Assembly: GCF_008635795.1 (NCBI RefSeq)
Contig: NZ_VWRQ01000023.1
Span: forward strand, 62,001-126,000
DNA length: 64,000 nucleotides
Origin: Paenibacillus tepidiphilus
GTDB lineage: Bacteria; Bacillota; Bacilli; Paenibacillales; Paenibacillaceae
Direction: 5' to 3'
Part shown: piece by piece, positions 33,608 to 42,005 of the stretch
Layout of the letters: every line of letters starts with the position of its first letter
How positions within the stretch are numbered: position 1 is the stretch's first letter
Notes under the pieces: generated by a model
Database searches by the model: none
Told to the model about the DNA's origin: nothing
Seen by the model: the letters and a program-made list of their open reading frames with translations, nothing else
Program-made: the position numbers and the translations under genes

Positions 33608-34783
33608 ATGAAGAAGAAAGAACTCGCGCACATTCGCAAGCAGTTCAAGCTGGATCATGATCTGCTGAGCATCTACGACATTCTTAATGTGTATATTATG
33701 AAAGAGAACAACGAGATTTATCACTGGGAGCGGGAGCCGTTCGGCCTTGTGGAGCGGGAGAAGCAGGAGCTGCATATGGGCAATTTCAAAAAATTGCTCA
33801 GCGGCGAGCTCGACCAGAAGCTGTTCGAGCTGAAGTTCCTGGATGACTCCGCAGAGGTGCAGGACCCTTCGCGCGTGCTGCTCCATCAGGCGCTGGTCAC
33901 CGGCGATCCGGAGGAGTGGCAGGACCTGATGCTGCTGCTGGTGGAGAAAATGCTGGTGGATGCCAGGTTCGACCGGGATAAGGTGGTCACCTTCGTCCGC
34001 GGACAATACTACCGCCCGACCAAGTCCCGTAACGATGAAGCGGAGGAGAGCGAGAAGGACGAAATGTTCGCCCATCCGTTCATTCTGTGCAGCTTAAATT
34101 CCACGGAAGTGCAGAAGAAGACGCTGATCTTCGATTATGTGGAGCGGGAATTCAAGTACAACGTGATCGTCGATCCGGTCATCAAGCTCAGTACGCCGGA
34201 GCAGGGCTTCTTCTACCCGAGCGTGACGGACAATTACTCTGACGTGAACCGTATCCTGTACTGCGCTGGCAAGGTAAATGATCCGAATCCGCAGTTTATC
34301 GAGCAGGTGCTGAATGCCGAACAGACGGTAACGGCGCTGGATGAGCGGGCCTATTTCGAGGATATCGTGAAGGAAATTGCGGGCGAGCAGCTTGAAGCCT
34401 CTACGCTTGCGCATGTGTACGAGAATATCCAGCAGGTCATTGAGGACAATGCAGATGCGGAAGAGCCGCCAAGGCTGGATTTCAAGGATGTGGAGCGCGT
34501 CCTGATGGCCAGCGGCGTGGAGGATGTGACGGCCGAGAAGGTGGAACGGGCATTCGAGACAGTCATCGACGACCGGAACTACGAGATGAAGGCGAGCAGC
34601 GTCATTCCGAAATTCACCTCGAAATCGATTAAGATCGAGACGAAGGTGGCGACAATTTCGGTCAGCCCGCAGGATTTGCGATATTTGAAGCAGGTGAACC
34701 ATCAGGGGAGACGCTACCTCATGATTGAGGTGGAAGAAGAGGTTATGGTGGAAGGCTTTACGCTGAGCACGGAGACGCTGTAG
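33608..34783 (+). CDS. DUF4317-family protein
   Basis: A 391-residue soluble protein that matches DUF4317 along its length. It opens MKKKELAHIRKQFKLDHDLL and continues SIYDILNVYIMKENNEIYHW. A middle HPFILCSLNSTEVQKKTLIF and a late VIPKFTSKSIKIETKVATIS are also typical of this family of Bacillota. There is no signal peptide. The function of the family is not known. It stands alone: a toxin cassette on one side and a bidirectional terminator on the other. The ribosome site is GGGAGTG about 11 bp before the ATG. Confidence 0.82.
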   Translation: MKKKELAHIRKQFKLDHDLLSIYDILNVYIMKENNEIYHWEREPFGLVEREKQELHMGNFKKLLSGELDQKLFELKFLDDSAEVQDPSRVLLHQALVTGDPEEWQDLMLLLVEKMLVDARFDRDKVVTFVRGQYYRPTKSRNDEAEESEKDEMFAHPFILCSLNSTEVQKKTLIFDYVEREFKYNVIVDPVIKLSTPEQGFFYPSVTDNYSDVNRILYCAGKVNDPNPQFIEQVLNAEQTVTALDERAYFEDIVKEIAGEQLEASTLAHVYENIQQVIEDNADAEEPPRLDFKDVERVLMASGVEDVTAEKVERAFETVIDDRNYEMKASSVIPKFTSKSIKIETKVATISVSPQDLRYLKQVNHQGRRYLMIEVEEEVMVEGFTLSTETL

Positions 34784-34838
34784 CCGCACTGGAGCTTTGC
34801 CTGTAGAGCTTAGCCGTAAGATCTTTTGGTAGAATGAA

Positions 34839-34888
34839 AAGGGGCTATCCTTAAAGTCAGGGGGACTGACTTTGGGATAGCCCCTGCT
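34839..34888. terminator. Bidirectional terminator
   Basis: AAGGGGCTATCC pairs with GGATAGCCCCT, with an inner AAAGTCAG/CTGACTTT stem. It lies between the converging DUF4317 and oxidoreductase genes. Confidence 0.85.
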
Positions 34889-34919
34889 TCATGCCAAAGC
34901 CCCGCTTTGCAGGATTATT

Positions 34920-35456
34920 TTATTGCTGAATGCTGCGGATATAATCCATATACTCCCGGGCACTTTGCTCAATCGCCGCATCGCTGGCCTTAAAGGAAGC
35001 GCCGAAGAATGAAAAGTGGGGCAATGCCACGGCGCCGACATGAATTAGACTGGCCTTGAAAGGCGCGATCACTTCATCCACGGTAAAAGAAACGGAGCCA
35101 TCCGGACGGTAATTTTCCTGTTTGTCGCCAATGGACAGGGCGAGGCCGAAGGCTTTGCCTGCAAGCTTGTCACCCGTGGAGCCATAGGCCCATCCGTAAG
35201 TCCATACCTCGTCAAACCACTTCTTCAGCAAAGGCGGATAGCTGTACCAATACAGCGGACACTGCAAGATGATACGGTCATAAGATTCAAGCAGCTGTTG
35301 TTCTCTGCCAATATCAATGTTCCAGTCGGGATACTCCTTGTACAGCTCATGAACGGCTATATCGCCGGGATATTGCAGCAGCTCTTGTTTCCACCGCTTA
35401 TTAACTCTGGAGCCCCCAAGATCCGGATGGGCCAGAATGACTAACGTCTTCATCAT
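34920..35456 (-). CDS. NAD(P)H dehydrogenase (quinone)-like flavoprotein, KefF/MdaB type
   Basis: A 178-residue flavodoxin-fold oxidoreductase. GGAAGGAG precedes the ATG at 35456. It begins MMKTLVILAHPDLGGSRVNK, the flavin phosphate-binding strand and loop, and contains IILQCPLYWYSYPPLLKKWF and EVWTYGWAYGSTGDKLAGKA, all family hallmarks. Such enzymes reduce quinones by two electrons using FMN or FAD. It is divergent from an HxlR-family regulator with a shared 186-bp control region, so it is probably induced by quinone or electrophile stress (inference). Confidence 0.85.
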   Translation of the reverse strand: MMKTLVILAHPDLGGSRVNKRWKQELLQYPGDIAVHELYKEYPDWNIDIGREQQLLESYDRIILQCPLYWYSYPPLLKKWFDEVWTYGWAYGSTGDKLAGKAFGLALSIGDKQENYRPDGSVSFTVDEVIAPFKASLIHVGAVALPHFSFFGASFKASDAAIEQSAREYMDYIRSIQQ

Positions 35457-35509
35457 GAAATCTCCTTCCCGAATACTCATTAATCGAATATTCTCATTAT
35501 CTGGCACGC

Positions 35510-35570
35510 CTCTCAAAAAGAAAATACACACAATATTGTCATATAGTTACCTCAAAGTGTGTACTGGACT
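35510..35570. promoter_or_regulatory. Shared control region of oxidoreductase and HxlR genes
   Basis: The divergent intergenic region contains TACACAC and GTGTGTA as an inverted pair about 25 bp apart (around 35525 and 35558), candidate half-sites for the HxlR protein. Confidence 0.3.
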
Positions 35571-35642
35571 CCCCCTCCTTGTTATGCAAGAATAAAGGAT
35601 TAGGCAGGCTTGAACAGAACGGTAGGAGTGGGGGAACAGGCA

Positions 35643-36002
35643 ATGAAGCAGTATCATCTAGGTATAGAAGCTACACTGGAAATCATCGGCGGAAAGTGGA
35701 AAGCGCTGATTATCTGCATGCTGATGTCCGGTCCGAAACGAACCAGTGAGCTGCAGCGGAGGATTTCCGGCATTTCGCAAAAGGTCCTGATCCAGCAGCT
35801 CCGCGAACTTGAGCAGGACGGTCTCGTGAGCAGAACCGTGTATCCGCAGATGCCGCCCAAAGTCGAATATAGCCTCACGGAGTACGGCGTCACAGCCAAT
35901 GAGATCGTTGATGTGATGTGCAGGTGGGGGAGGAAGAATATCGAACTGAGGCAGCAGCGGGGAGAAAAGATCATCCTGCTGGAGGATGAGACACGGGATT
36001 GA
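35643..36002 (+). CDS. HxlR-family winged-helix regulator
   Basis: A 119-residue DUF24/HxlR-type repressor. The ATG at 35643 follows GGGGGAAC; an earlier TTG at 35610 extends the N-terminus without need. The sequence KQYHLGIEATLEIIGGKWKA, SELQRRISGISQKVLIQQLR and VEYSLTEYG is textbook for the family. No conserved N-terminal Cys of the YodB/CatR type precedes the GGKWK motif, so redox sensing by that Cys is not supported. It is divergent from the quinone-reductase-like gene and probably controls it. Confidence 0.85.
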   Translation: MKQYHLGIEATLEIIGGKWKALIICMLMSGPKRTSELQRRISGISQKVLIQQLRELEQDGLVSRTVYPQMPPKVEYSLTEYGVTANEIVDVMCRWGRKNIELRQQRGEKIILLEDETRD

Positions 36003-36064
36003 GATTCCTAATGATTCAATATATGAAAAAAACAGGGTAAAACCTTTAATTTGGTAGATAGCAA

Positions 36065-36087
36065 TGATAACGCTGTCATTCTATAAT
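36065..36087 (+). promoter_or_regulatory. cre (CcpA) site and -10 of the xylanase gene
   Basis: TGATAACGCTGTCA at 36065-36078 fits the cre consensus TGWNANCGNTNWCA at every position. TATAAT follows at 36082-36087, so CcpA bound here would block the promoter. The transcript then has a leader of about 200 nt (to 36296) with no gene. Confidence 0.7.
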
Positions 36088-36296
36088 CATCTCGTATATT
36101 TGCAAATATGCTGAAAGGCCCAGAGGGAAAGAGAGGAGGCAACAGCAGAAAAGAGAAGGAAGCTAGAAATGCGCAGGGATTAGGCCATTACTCCAGGAGC
36201 TTCTGCAGATGTGAATTCAAGGGGATAGGTAAGACGATATTCCGGAAATACACACTTAAGCAGTGACCAATCAACTAAACTCTAGGAGGTATATTC

Positions 36297-36929
36297 ATGT
36301 TCAAATTTAAAAAGGTAATGACCGCGCTTCTTACCGCTTCGATGGCATTTAGCATGTTTGCAGCAACGGCAGGTGCAGCGACTGACTACTGGCAGAACTG
36401 GACTGACGGCGGAGGAACTGTAAACGCTGTTAATGGTTCTGGTGGTAATTACAGTGTTAATTGGTCTAATACAGGAAACTTCGTTGTGGGCAAAGGCTGG
36501 AATGTCGGCTCGCCTTCCCGTACCATCAACTACAACGCCGGTGTGTTCGCTCCGTCCGGCAATGCCTATCTGACACTTTACGGCTGGACACGGAACTCGC
36601 TGATTGAATATTACGTGGTGGATAGCTGGGGCACCTACCGTCCAACCGGAACCTACAAAGGCTCTGTAACCAGTGACGGCGGCACTTATGATATTTACAC
36701 TACTATGCGGTATAATGCCCCTTCCATCGATGGTACCGCTACCTTCACCCAGTACTGGAGCGTACGGCAGTCGAAGCGGCCGACCGGTAGCAATGTTGCC
36801 ATCACGTTCGCCAACCATGTGAATGCCTGGAAGAGCAAGGGCATGAACCTGGGCAGCAGCTGGTCCTACCAGGTCCTGGCCACTGAAGGCTACCAGAGCA
36901 GCGGCAGCTCCAATGTAACGGTGTGGTAA
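36297..36929 (+). CDS. xynA: GH11 endo-1,4-beta-xylanase
   Basis: Secreted xylan-degrading enzyme of 210 residues, close in size to Bacillus XynA (213). AGGAGGT precedes the ATG. A signal peptide (MFKFKKVMTALLTASMAF) ends at about AGAA. The GH11 jelly-roll follows: ATDYWQNWTDGGGTVNAVNG and FVVGKGWNVGSPSRTINYNA. The catalytic Glu pair is Glu104 in LIEYYVVDSWG and Glu197 in VLATEGYQSSG. The substrate-cleft thumb is around NAPSIDG. All key residues are present. No carbohydrate-binding module is attached. A cre site upstream indicates glucose repression. Confidence 0.95.
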   Translation: MFKFKKVMTALLTASMAFSMFAATAGAATDYWQNWTDGGGTVNAVNGSGGNYSVNWSNTGNFVVGKGWNVGSPSRTINYNAGVFAPSGNAYLTLYGWTRNSLIEYYVVDSWGTYRPTGTYKGSVTSDGGTYDIYTTMRYNAPSIDGTATFTQYWSVRQSKRPTGSNVAITFANHVNAWKSKGMNLGSSWSYQVLATEGYQSSGSSNVTVW

Positions 36930-37044
36930 CCGGTTAGCCGAGATCATGTTATGGGCCGCCCGGCTGTTATGCCGGGTGGCCTTACCATTGGCAACGGAGA
37001 GCGCAGGCTTTGCCTTCGCCTATCTGCTTAAAGGAGTGCGTTCC

Positions 37045-37917
37045 ATGCGAAAACTGACGAATATTTTCACCATCATAGCCGTAGCTCTTACTCTCAGCGC
37101 CTGTTCCCGCGAACTGACCGCCCCGCCGCAATCTACCAGTGAGCCCGTCAAGCAGGATACGCTTGTGCTCGTGAAGGGCGGCAAGTTCGTAAACCCGAAG
37201 ACCAATGATTATGGACAAGAGGTCCCGATTCCCGATTTCTATATCGGCCGCTATGAGGTCACGCAGCAGGAATGGCTGCAGGTGATGAGCGGCAATCCCT
37301 CGCTCTTTAAGGGCAGTCAGCTGCCGGTGGAAATGGTGAGCTGGTATGATGCGGTGGAGTACTGCAATAAGCGGAGCATACAAGAGGGCTTCGAGCCCTT
37401 TTACAGGATAGACAAGCAGACTAAGGACCCGGCCAATAAAAGCGGCAATGATACGCTGAAATGGACAGTTACCCCGAATGAGGGGGCGAACGGTTACCGG
37501 CTGCCGACAGAGGCGGAATGGGAATATGCCGCAAGCGGCGGTCAGCTAAGCCAAAGCTACATGTACAGCGGCAGCGATAAAGCAGATGATGTGGCCTGGT
37601 ACTGGCGGAATGCCGGCGATCAGTATTTGACCGGAGACTGGCTCTGGCCGGCCATAGAGCAGAATAAGAACAAGACTCATATCATCGGCGGGAAGAAGCC
37701 GAATGAGCTCGGCATCTATGATATGTCCGGCAATGTCCGGGAGTGGTGCTGGGACTGGTACAGCGAACCGGATGTCAGCAGCGGTACATACCGGACCGTG
37801 AAGGGCGGCGGCTGGATCGGCGATGTCAGCAATGACGCGGTATCCTTCCGCGGCAAGTTCGAGGCCAGCGGCTACGGGCCGGATCAGGGGTTCCGGGTGG
37901 TCCGTGCGAAGAAGTGA
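37045..37917 (+). CDS. FGE-sulfatase (SUMF1)-like lipoprotein
   Basis: A 290-residue protein with a lipoprotein signal (start MRKLTNIFTIIAVALTLSAC; Cys20 is the lipid site). AAAGGAG precedes the ATG at 37045. The formylglycine-generating-enzyme fold is clear: FYIGRYEVTQQEWLQVMSG, LPVEMVSWYDAVEYCNKRS, YRLPTEAEWEYAASGG and YDMSGNVREWCWDWY, ending FRGKFEASGYGPDQGFRVVR. The paired active-site Cys of true FGE near the C-terminus is not seen, so this is more likely a binding or structural member than a formylglycine generator. It lies downstream of xynA, from which a GC-rich hairpin at 36955-36983 separates it. Confidence 0.8.
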   Translation: MRKLTNIFTIIAVALTLSACSRELTAPPQSTSEPVKQDTLVLVKGGKFVNPKTNDYGQEVPIPDFYIGRYEVTQQEWLQVMSGNPSLFKGSQLPVEMVSWYDAVEYCNKRSIQEGFEPFYRIDKQTKDPANKSGNDTLKWTVTPNEGANGYRLPTEAEWEYAASGGQLSQSYMYSGSDKADDVAWYWRNAGDQYLTGDWLWPAIEQNKNKTHIIGGKKPNELGIYDMSGNVREWCWDWYSEPDVSSGTYRTVKGGGWIGDVSNDAVSFRGKFEASGYGPDQGFRVVRAKK

Positions 37918-38149
37918 GCCGGCCTTATACGCCAAAGGGGGGAACTGGAACCCCTGCGGCCTTCCGCAGTCCTGAATCAGGCTTTCTACTGAATTCACCT
38001 GTACAACCGTATACGTTCGTCCTCCGGCGCCGGGAATCTCCTGTGCGCTTTTCTTTATGGGGCCACCCGATGCAAAGCCTATCGGTATCCTCCGCTGGAG
38101 GTGTATAATTTAGGAAATTACTATATTTCTGACTGGGGATTCAAGGCCA

Positions 38150-39076
38150 ATGCATACGGATTACAAGGATAGAGTCGGCAAGGTCATAAGGTACATAGAA
38201 GACAACAGCCACCGGAAGCTGAGCCTTGCTCTGCTGGCGGAGATCGCGGGCTTTTCCAAATATCATTTCATTCGGTTATTTACGGCTGCAGCCGGAGTGA
38301 CTCCCGTCGCCTATGTAAACCGGGTGCGTCTGCAGAGGGCCGTCTACCTGTTGGCTGCGAGCGAATCTACCATTCTGGACATTTCCAGTGAGTGCGGGTT
38401 CGAATCAGTATCCTCTTTCCATTCGCTATTCAGGAAGCATTATGGTCAGAGCCCAAGCGAAGTGCGGACCGGACTCCGACAGAACAGCAATTATCTGCAC
38501 GATCTCAGCAATAAGCAAGGCGCGCCGAATGCCCCGGGGGATTACAATAATAGAAACCGAAACAACTCGCTGCGGCAAAGGGCGTGGGACGCCATGATCA
38601 CCATCCGGGAAATTCCGGGTTACGAAGTGGCGTATGTAAGACATGTCGGGAGTTACCTGGGCACCCGCCAGGCATGGGACAAGCTGCAAGGCTGGGCATG
38701 CAGCCAGGGGCTTACGCCTCCCGTGGCCAAGTTTATCGGCATCTCTCTGGATGACCCGAATACCACAGATGAGTTCGCCTGCCGGTATGATGCCTGTGTG
38801 ACTTTGCCGCCAGGCGCAGCCAGTCGAGTGGGGTTAGCAGGGCCAGTTCAATATAAGACATTGTCCGGCGGTTTGTATGCGGTGTATCCATATTCCGGGA
38901 CGGTAGAACATTTCGTGCTGGCCTATCAGACCGTCTTCGGCCTGTGGCTGCCGGACAGCGGATATGATGCCGACGACCGGCCGTGCCTGGAATTCTGTCT
39001 GGAGGACCCTGCCAAGGAAGCGGATGGGAAATGTAAGGTTGACTTGTATGTGCCGGTTAAACGGAGAGGAATGTAA
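38150..39076 (+). CDS. AraC-family regulator with GyrI-like effector domain
   Basis: A 308-residue transcription regulator of Rob/SoxS-like layout. The two AraC HTH motifs are N-terminal (LSLALLAEIAGFSKYHFIRL and ILDISSECGFESVSSFHSLF). After a Ser/Asn-rich linker, residues about 145-308 form a GyrI-like ligand domain (ITIREIPGYEVAYVRHVGSY, CVTLPPGAASRVG, GLYAVYPYSGTVEHF). Such proteins bind small organic molecules and activate efflux or detoxification genes. A TATAAT at about 38103-38108 precedes the gene. It is followed 21 bp later by the APH-GNAT fusion gene, so the two may be co-transcribed. Confidence 0.85.
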   Translation: MHTDYKDRVGKVIRYIEDNSHRKLSLALLAEIAGFSKYHFIRLFTAAAGVTPVAYVNRVRLQRAVYLLAASESTILDISSECGFESVSSFHSLFRKHYGQSPSEVRTGLRQNSNYLHDLSNKQGAPNAPGDYNNRNRNNSLRQRAWDAMITIREIPGYEVAYVRHVGSYLGTRQAWDKLQGWACSQGLTPPVAKFIGISLDDPNTTDEFACRYDACVTLPPGAASRVGLAGPVQYKTLSGGLYAVYPYSGTVEHFVLAYQTVFGLWLPDSGYDADDRPCLEFCLEDPAKEADGKCKVDLYVPVKRRGM

Positions 39077-39097
39077 TTTAGTGAAGGAAGTGCGCGA

Positions 39098-40567
39098 ATG
39101 GCGGATCCGATAAGCGAAGTAACCTGGATGGAGCATACTGCTGGACTGGATGCTCTGCTGCAGCAGGGAGCCAAGGTAACCATGCACCCTCTGGACCAGG
39201 GAATGGAAGCGGAGGTTGTGAAGCTCGCATTAGATCAGGAGAGCTATGTCCTGAAAATATGGAACCAAAGCGCAAGGCCCGATATCCGGCTTCAATACCG
39301 GCTGCTGGAGGCATTGTCGGCCCGGGGGATCTCAGTGTCCAGACCGCTCGGCTGGGGGCTCAGTCCCGGAGGGGAGCAGGTCCTGCTGACCCGTTATGAC
39401 GGGGAAGCACTCCGCAAGCCGGATGAGCGGGCGATGACGGTGCTGGCGGGTATTTTATCCGGAATACATAATCTTTGCGTTGAAGAGCTTGGCGATATTC
39501 AAATCCCGGCGTTCACCTTCAGGGAATACTTCTTTCCCGGGGCCGGTGAACATGAGGACATCACTGAGGCACTGCTGCCGCTCCTTGAGAGCATAACCGT
39601 CAGGCAGGAACGCCTGATTCATGGCGATTTTCATCCGGGAAATGTCCTGGAGGATCAGGGCCGGTATACGGTCATTGATTGGACGAACGGGCAATTAGGT
39701 GATCCCAGGTATGAGCTGGCGTGGTCGGTGCTGCTGCTGCGGGTGTATCTCTCGGACCGGCTGGCCGAGGTGTTCCTTCGTGCCTATCTGGCGGACAGTG
39801 AGCTTCCGCAGGAGGAACAGGAGGCGTTTGAGGCGTTCGCTTGCTTACGGTGGGTGCTCCTGAAACGGAGCGGCGGTGTGCCCCAGGGGCCGGAGGTCTT
39901 GCAGAGAGCAAGCCGGCTGATCGCCGGGAACAGGTATCTGCAAGGCATCGCATTCAAAGAGTTTAAGACTAAACATAAGAATAAGGGCGGTGACGGCATG
40001 AATCTGGAAGCCGCATTCGGACAATTTCCTGTCCTGGAGTCGGACGGGCTCAGGCTGGCTAAGATCGAAGCCCATCATCTGGAGGGCTTATTCGAAATCT
40101 ATAATAACGACAAAGTGTTCGAATGGTGCGGGATCATCCCCAAGCATAAAAAAGAGACCGTGAAGAATATGATCGGCCACTTCGAGCGGGATTTCAACAA
40201 AAGATCGAGGATCAAATGGGGGATCTTCGCCAAGGCGGAGCCCGATCGTCTGCTGGGAATTATTGAGGCGATGGATTTTGAAGTCAAAGTAAACAAGGTA
40301 ACGATCGGCTATTACCTCGCGGAAGCCTGCTGGGGAAATGGCGTTGCTACGGAGGCAGTACAGCTTCTGCTCGGTTTCCTGTTCCGGGAAGTGAACGTCA
40401 ACCGGATTCAGGCTGAGGTTATGCCGCCTAATAGGGCTTCCAAGCAGGTGCTGCTGAAGAACGGCTTCCGCAAGGAAGGGCTGCTGAGACAGGCCTCGCT
40501 GTGGGCGGGCAAGGGCGTTGTGGATTTGGAGATGTACGGGCTGCTGCGGGAGGAGTACGGGGAATAA
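39098..40567 (+). CDS. Fusion of aminoglycoside phosphotransferase-like and GNAT acetyltransferase domains
   Basis: A 489-residue bifunctional-looking protein. Residues 1-295 are an APH-type kinase fold with the catalytic loop LIHGDFHPGNVL (His175) and the metal motif YTVIDWTNGQLGDPRYEL near 191. Residues about 305-489 are a RimJ-like GNAT domain (FEIYNNDKVFEWCGIIPK, VTIGYYLAEACWGNGVATEA, RNASK-type NRASKQVLLKNGFRKEGLLR). AAGGAAG precedes the ATG at 39098. At the junction an internal ATG (39998) has its own GGCGGTGA ribosome site, so the GNAT part may also be made alone or was once a separate gene. Antibiotic inactivation is possible but unproven; both families act on many substrates. Confidence 0.82.
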   Translation: MADPISEVTWMEHTAGLDALLQQGAKVTMHPLDQGMEAEVVKLALDQESYVLKIWNQSARPDIRLQYRLLEALSARGISVSRPLGWGLSPGGEQVLLTRYDGEALRKPDERAMTVLAGILSGIHNLCVEELGDIQIPAFTFREYFFPGAGEHEDITEALLPLLESITVRQERLIHGDFHPGNVLEDQGRYTVIDWTNGQLGDPRYELAWSVLLLRVYLSDRLAEVFLRAYLADSELPQEEQEAFEAFACLRWVLLKRSGGVPQGPEVLQRASRLIAGNRYLQGIAFKEFKTKHKNKGGDGMNLEAAFGQFPVLESDGLRLAKIEAHHLEGLFEIYNNDKVFEWCGIIPKHKKETVKNMIGHFERDFNKRSRIKWGIFAKAEPDRLLGIIEAMDFEVKVNKVTIGYYLAEACWGNGVATEAVQLLLGFLFREVNVNRIQAEVMPPNRASKQVLLKNGFRKEGLLRQASLWAGKGVVDLEMYGLLREEYGE

Positions 40568-40590
40568 AGGAAGCATAGACTAAGAAGGGC

Positions 40591-40686
40591 TGGAATCAAA
40601 TTACAGAGGTTCAGCAGCATTCTTGGGGCGGCAAGACCTGCGCTGTGACCACGGTGAACGGAAGCATCCTGACTTTCTTCGAATAG
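40591..40686 (+). pseudogene. C-terminal scrap of a VOC (glyoxalase-like) gene
   Basis: 32 codons read WNQITEVQQHSWGGKTCAV, then TTVNGSILTFFE and a stop. This matches the last strands of VOC-family proteins (H-x-WGG-x-TC ... DG-x-x-L-x-F-x-E). No start or ribosome site exists. A perfect terminator hairpin follows, as if it had been the 3' end of a gene. Confidence 0.45.
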
Positions 40687-40694
40687 GCGGCACG

Positions 40695-40735
40695 AAGCAG
40701 GGAACGACATGACTGTCGGTTCCCTGCTTGTTTAT
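40695..40735 (+). terminator. Intrinsic terminator
   Basis: AAGCAGGGAACGACA (40695-40709) pairs with TGTCGGTTCCCTGCTT (ending 40729), and TGTTTATT follows. Confidence 0.8.
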
Positions 40736-40872
40736 TGCATAGGGCTATGCTGAGCAGTTGTATCGGCTAAGTTATGTCTGTCTATCCCCCGCAACTTCCC
40801 ACTCGCTCATACGTCCAAATGTATGGATGATATTCCCAGTTCACATAAATCTGCTATAAAGGATGCGGTAAC

Positions 40873-42005
40873 ATGAAAAAAACACTCGTAACCCTGTGCT
40901 CTGCCCTGTGTTTGACTCTGCTGGTCACCATGCCTGCCTTCGCTGCAGCTTCTTAAATTGCACCCGACGTCTCGGTGTCCAAGGTGGCGGCCATCGATTT
41001 CAGCCCCGCTGTGCCGGAGAGCGACGGTGCATTTCATGACGGGTTGTTGCTGGCAGTAAAGTCAGACGGGGAGAAAGTATTTTATAATAGCCAGGGGAAG
41101 GAAGCCTTTACTCTGCCGGAAGGGGTCGAGCCGCTGAGTGATTTTTACGGACAGAGGGCACTTGTAAAGGATGTGAAGACGAACCTTGTCGGTTATATCA
41201 ACACTAAAGGCGCGTTAGCCGTGCCTTGTCTGTATGAGACGGGAGCAACCTATTCCGAAGGCATCGCGAGTGTGTCCTTGCCCGGCTCCGAGGAGAAGTT
41301 AGTGATCGACCGCTTCGGCCGCGTAGTAAGCAAGTTCAAGAAAGTGTATAGCTCGGATTATATTTTTAACGGCGGACTGGCATTGGTTTATAATCAGGAC
41401 GGAGGCATCGGGTTTATCGATACTTCCGGCACGCTCGTGGTTCCCTCAAGTACGATTATGGGCGCGTATACAGTGAAGGACTGGTGGTTGTGCGGAATGA
41501 CAAGGGGAAATACGGATACCTGAATACACAAGGCAAGGTAACTGTTCCTTTAAAATACGCAAACGGGGGCGACTTCTCGGACGGGGTGGCCCCGGTGCAG
41601 AACACTGCCGGCAAATGGGGATACATCGACAAGAACGGCAAAACGGTGATCCCCTTCAAGTTCAGCTTTGCCGGCAGCTTCAGTGAAGGCTTGGCTTATG
41701 TATCCAATGACAGAGATCAGTGGGGTTATATCAACAAGGCCGGGACGCTGGTGATCCCTTACCGTAATTTCAACCGGGTCTACGATTTCCATAACGGCGT
41801 TGCTCTCGTCGGCAATAACAAGCTGACTCTTATTGATGGAGAGCTCAGGTATTTGGATACGGGCTTCGGCTATATGGATAAACGGGGGAACCTGCTTACC
41901 AAGCTGGAGTATTCGGAGATTTCCTCCTCGTTCAGCGGCGGGTATGCCGCAGGGATGAAGGAGCTGGGGAGTGGGGTTATTCTGCGGGTGGAGGACAACA
42001 AGTGA
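40873..42005 (+). pseudogene. WG-repeat protein gene, broken by a stop and a frameshift
   Basis: The start is sound: ATG at 40873 and a signal peptide (MKKTLVTLCSALCLTLLVTM, PAFAAAS). A TAA at 40954-40956 stops it right after the signal peptide, and the same frame then continues with WG-type repeats (SDGEKVFYNSQGKEAFTLP, LVGYINTKGALAVPCLYE). Near 41466-41472 a one-base change shifts the frame, and the repeats resume (KGKYGYLNTQGKVTVPLKYA, KWGYIDKNGKTVIPFKF) to the stop at 42005. WG-repeat proteins are surface-exposed beta structures of uncertain function. Two separate lesions make a sequencing error less likely. Its end overlaps the next gene's start. Confidence 0.8.
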
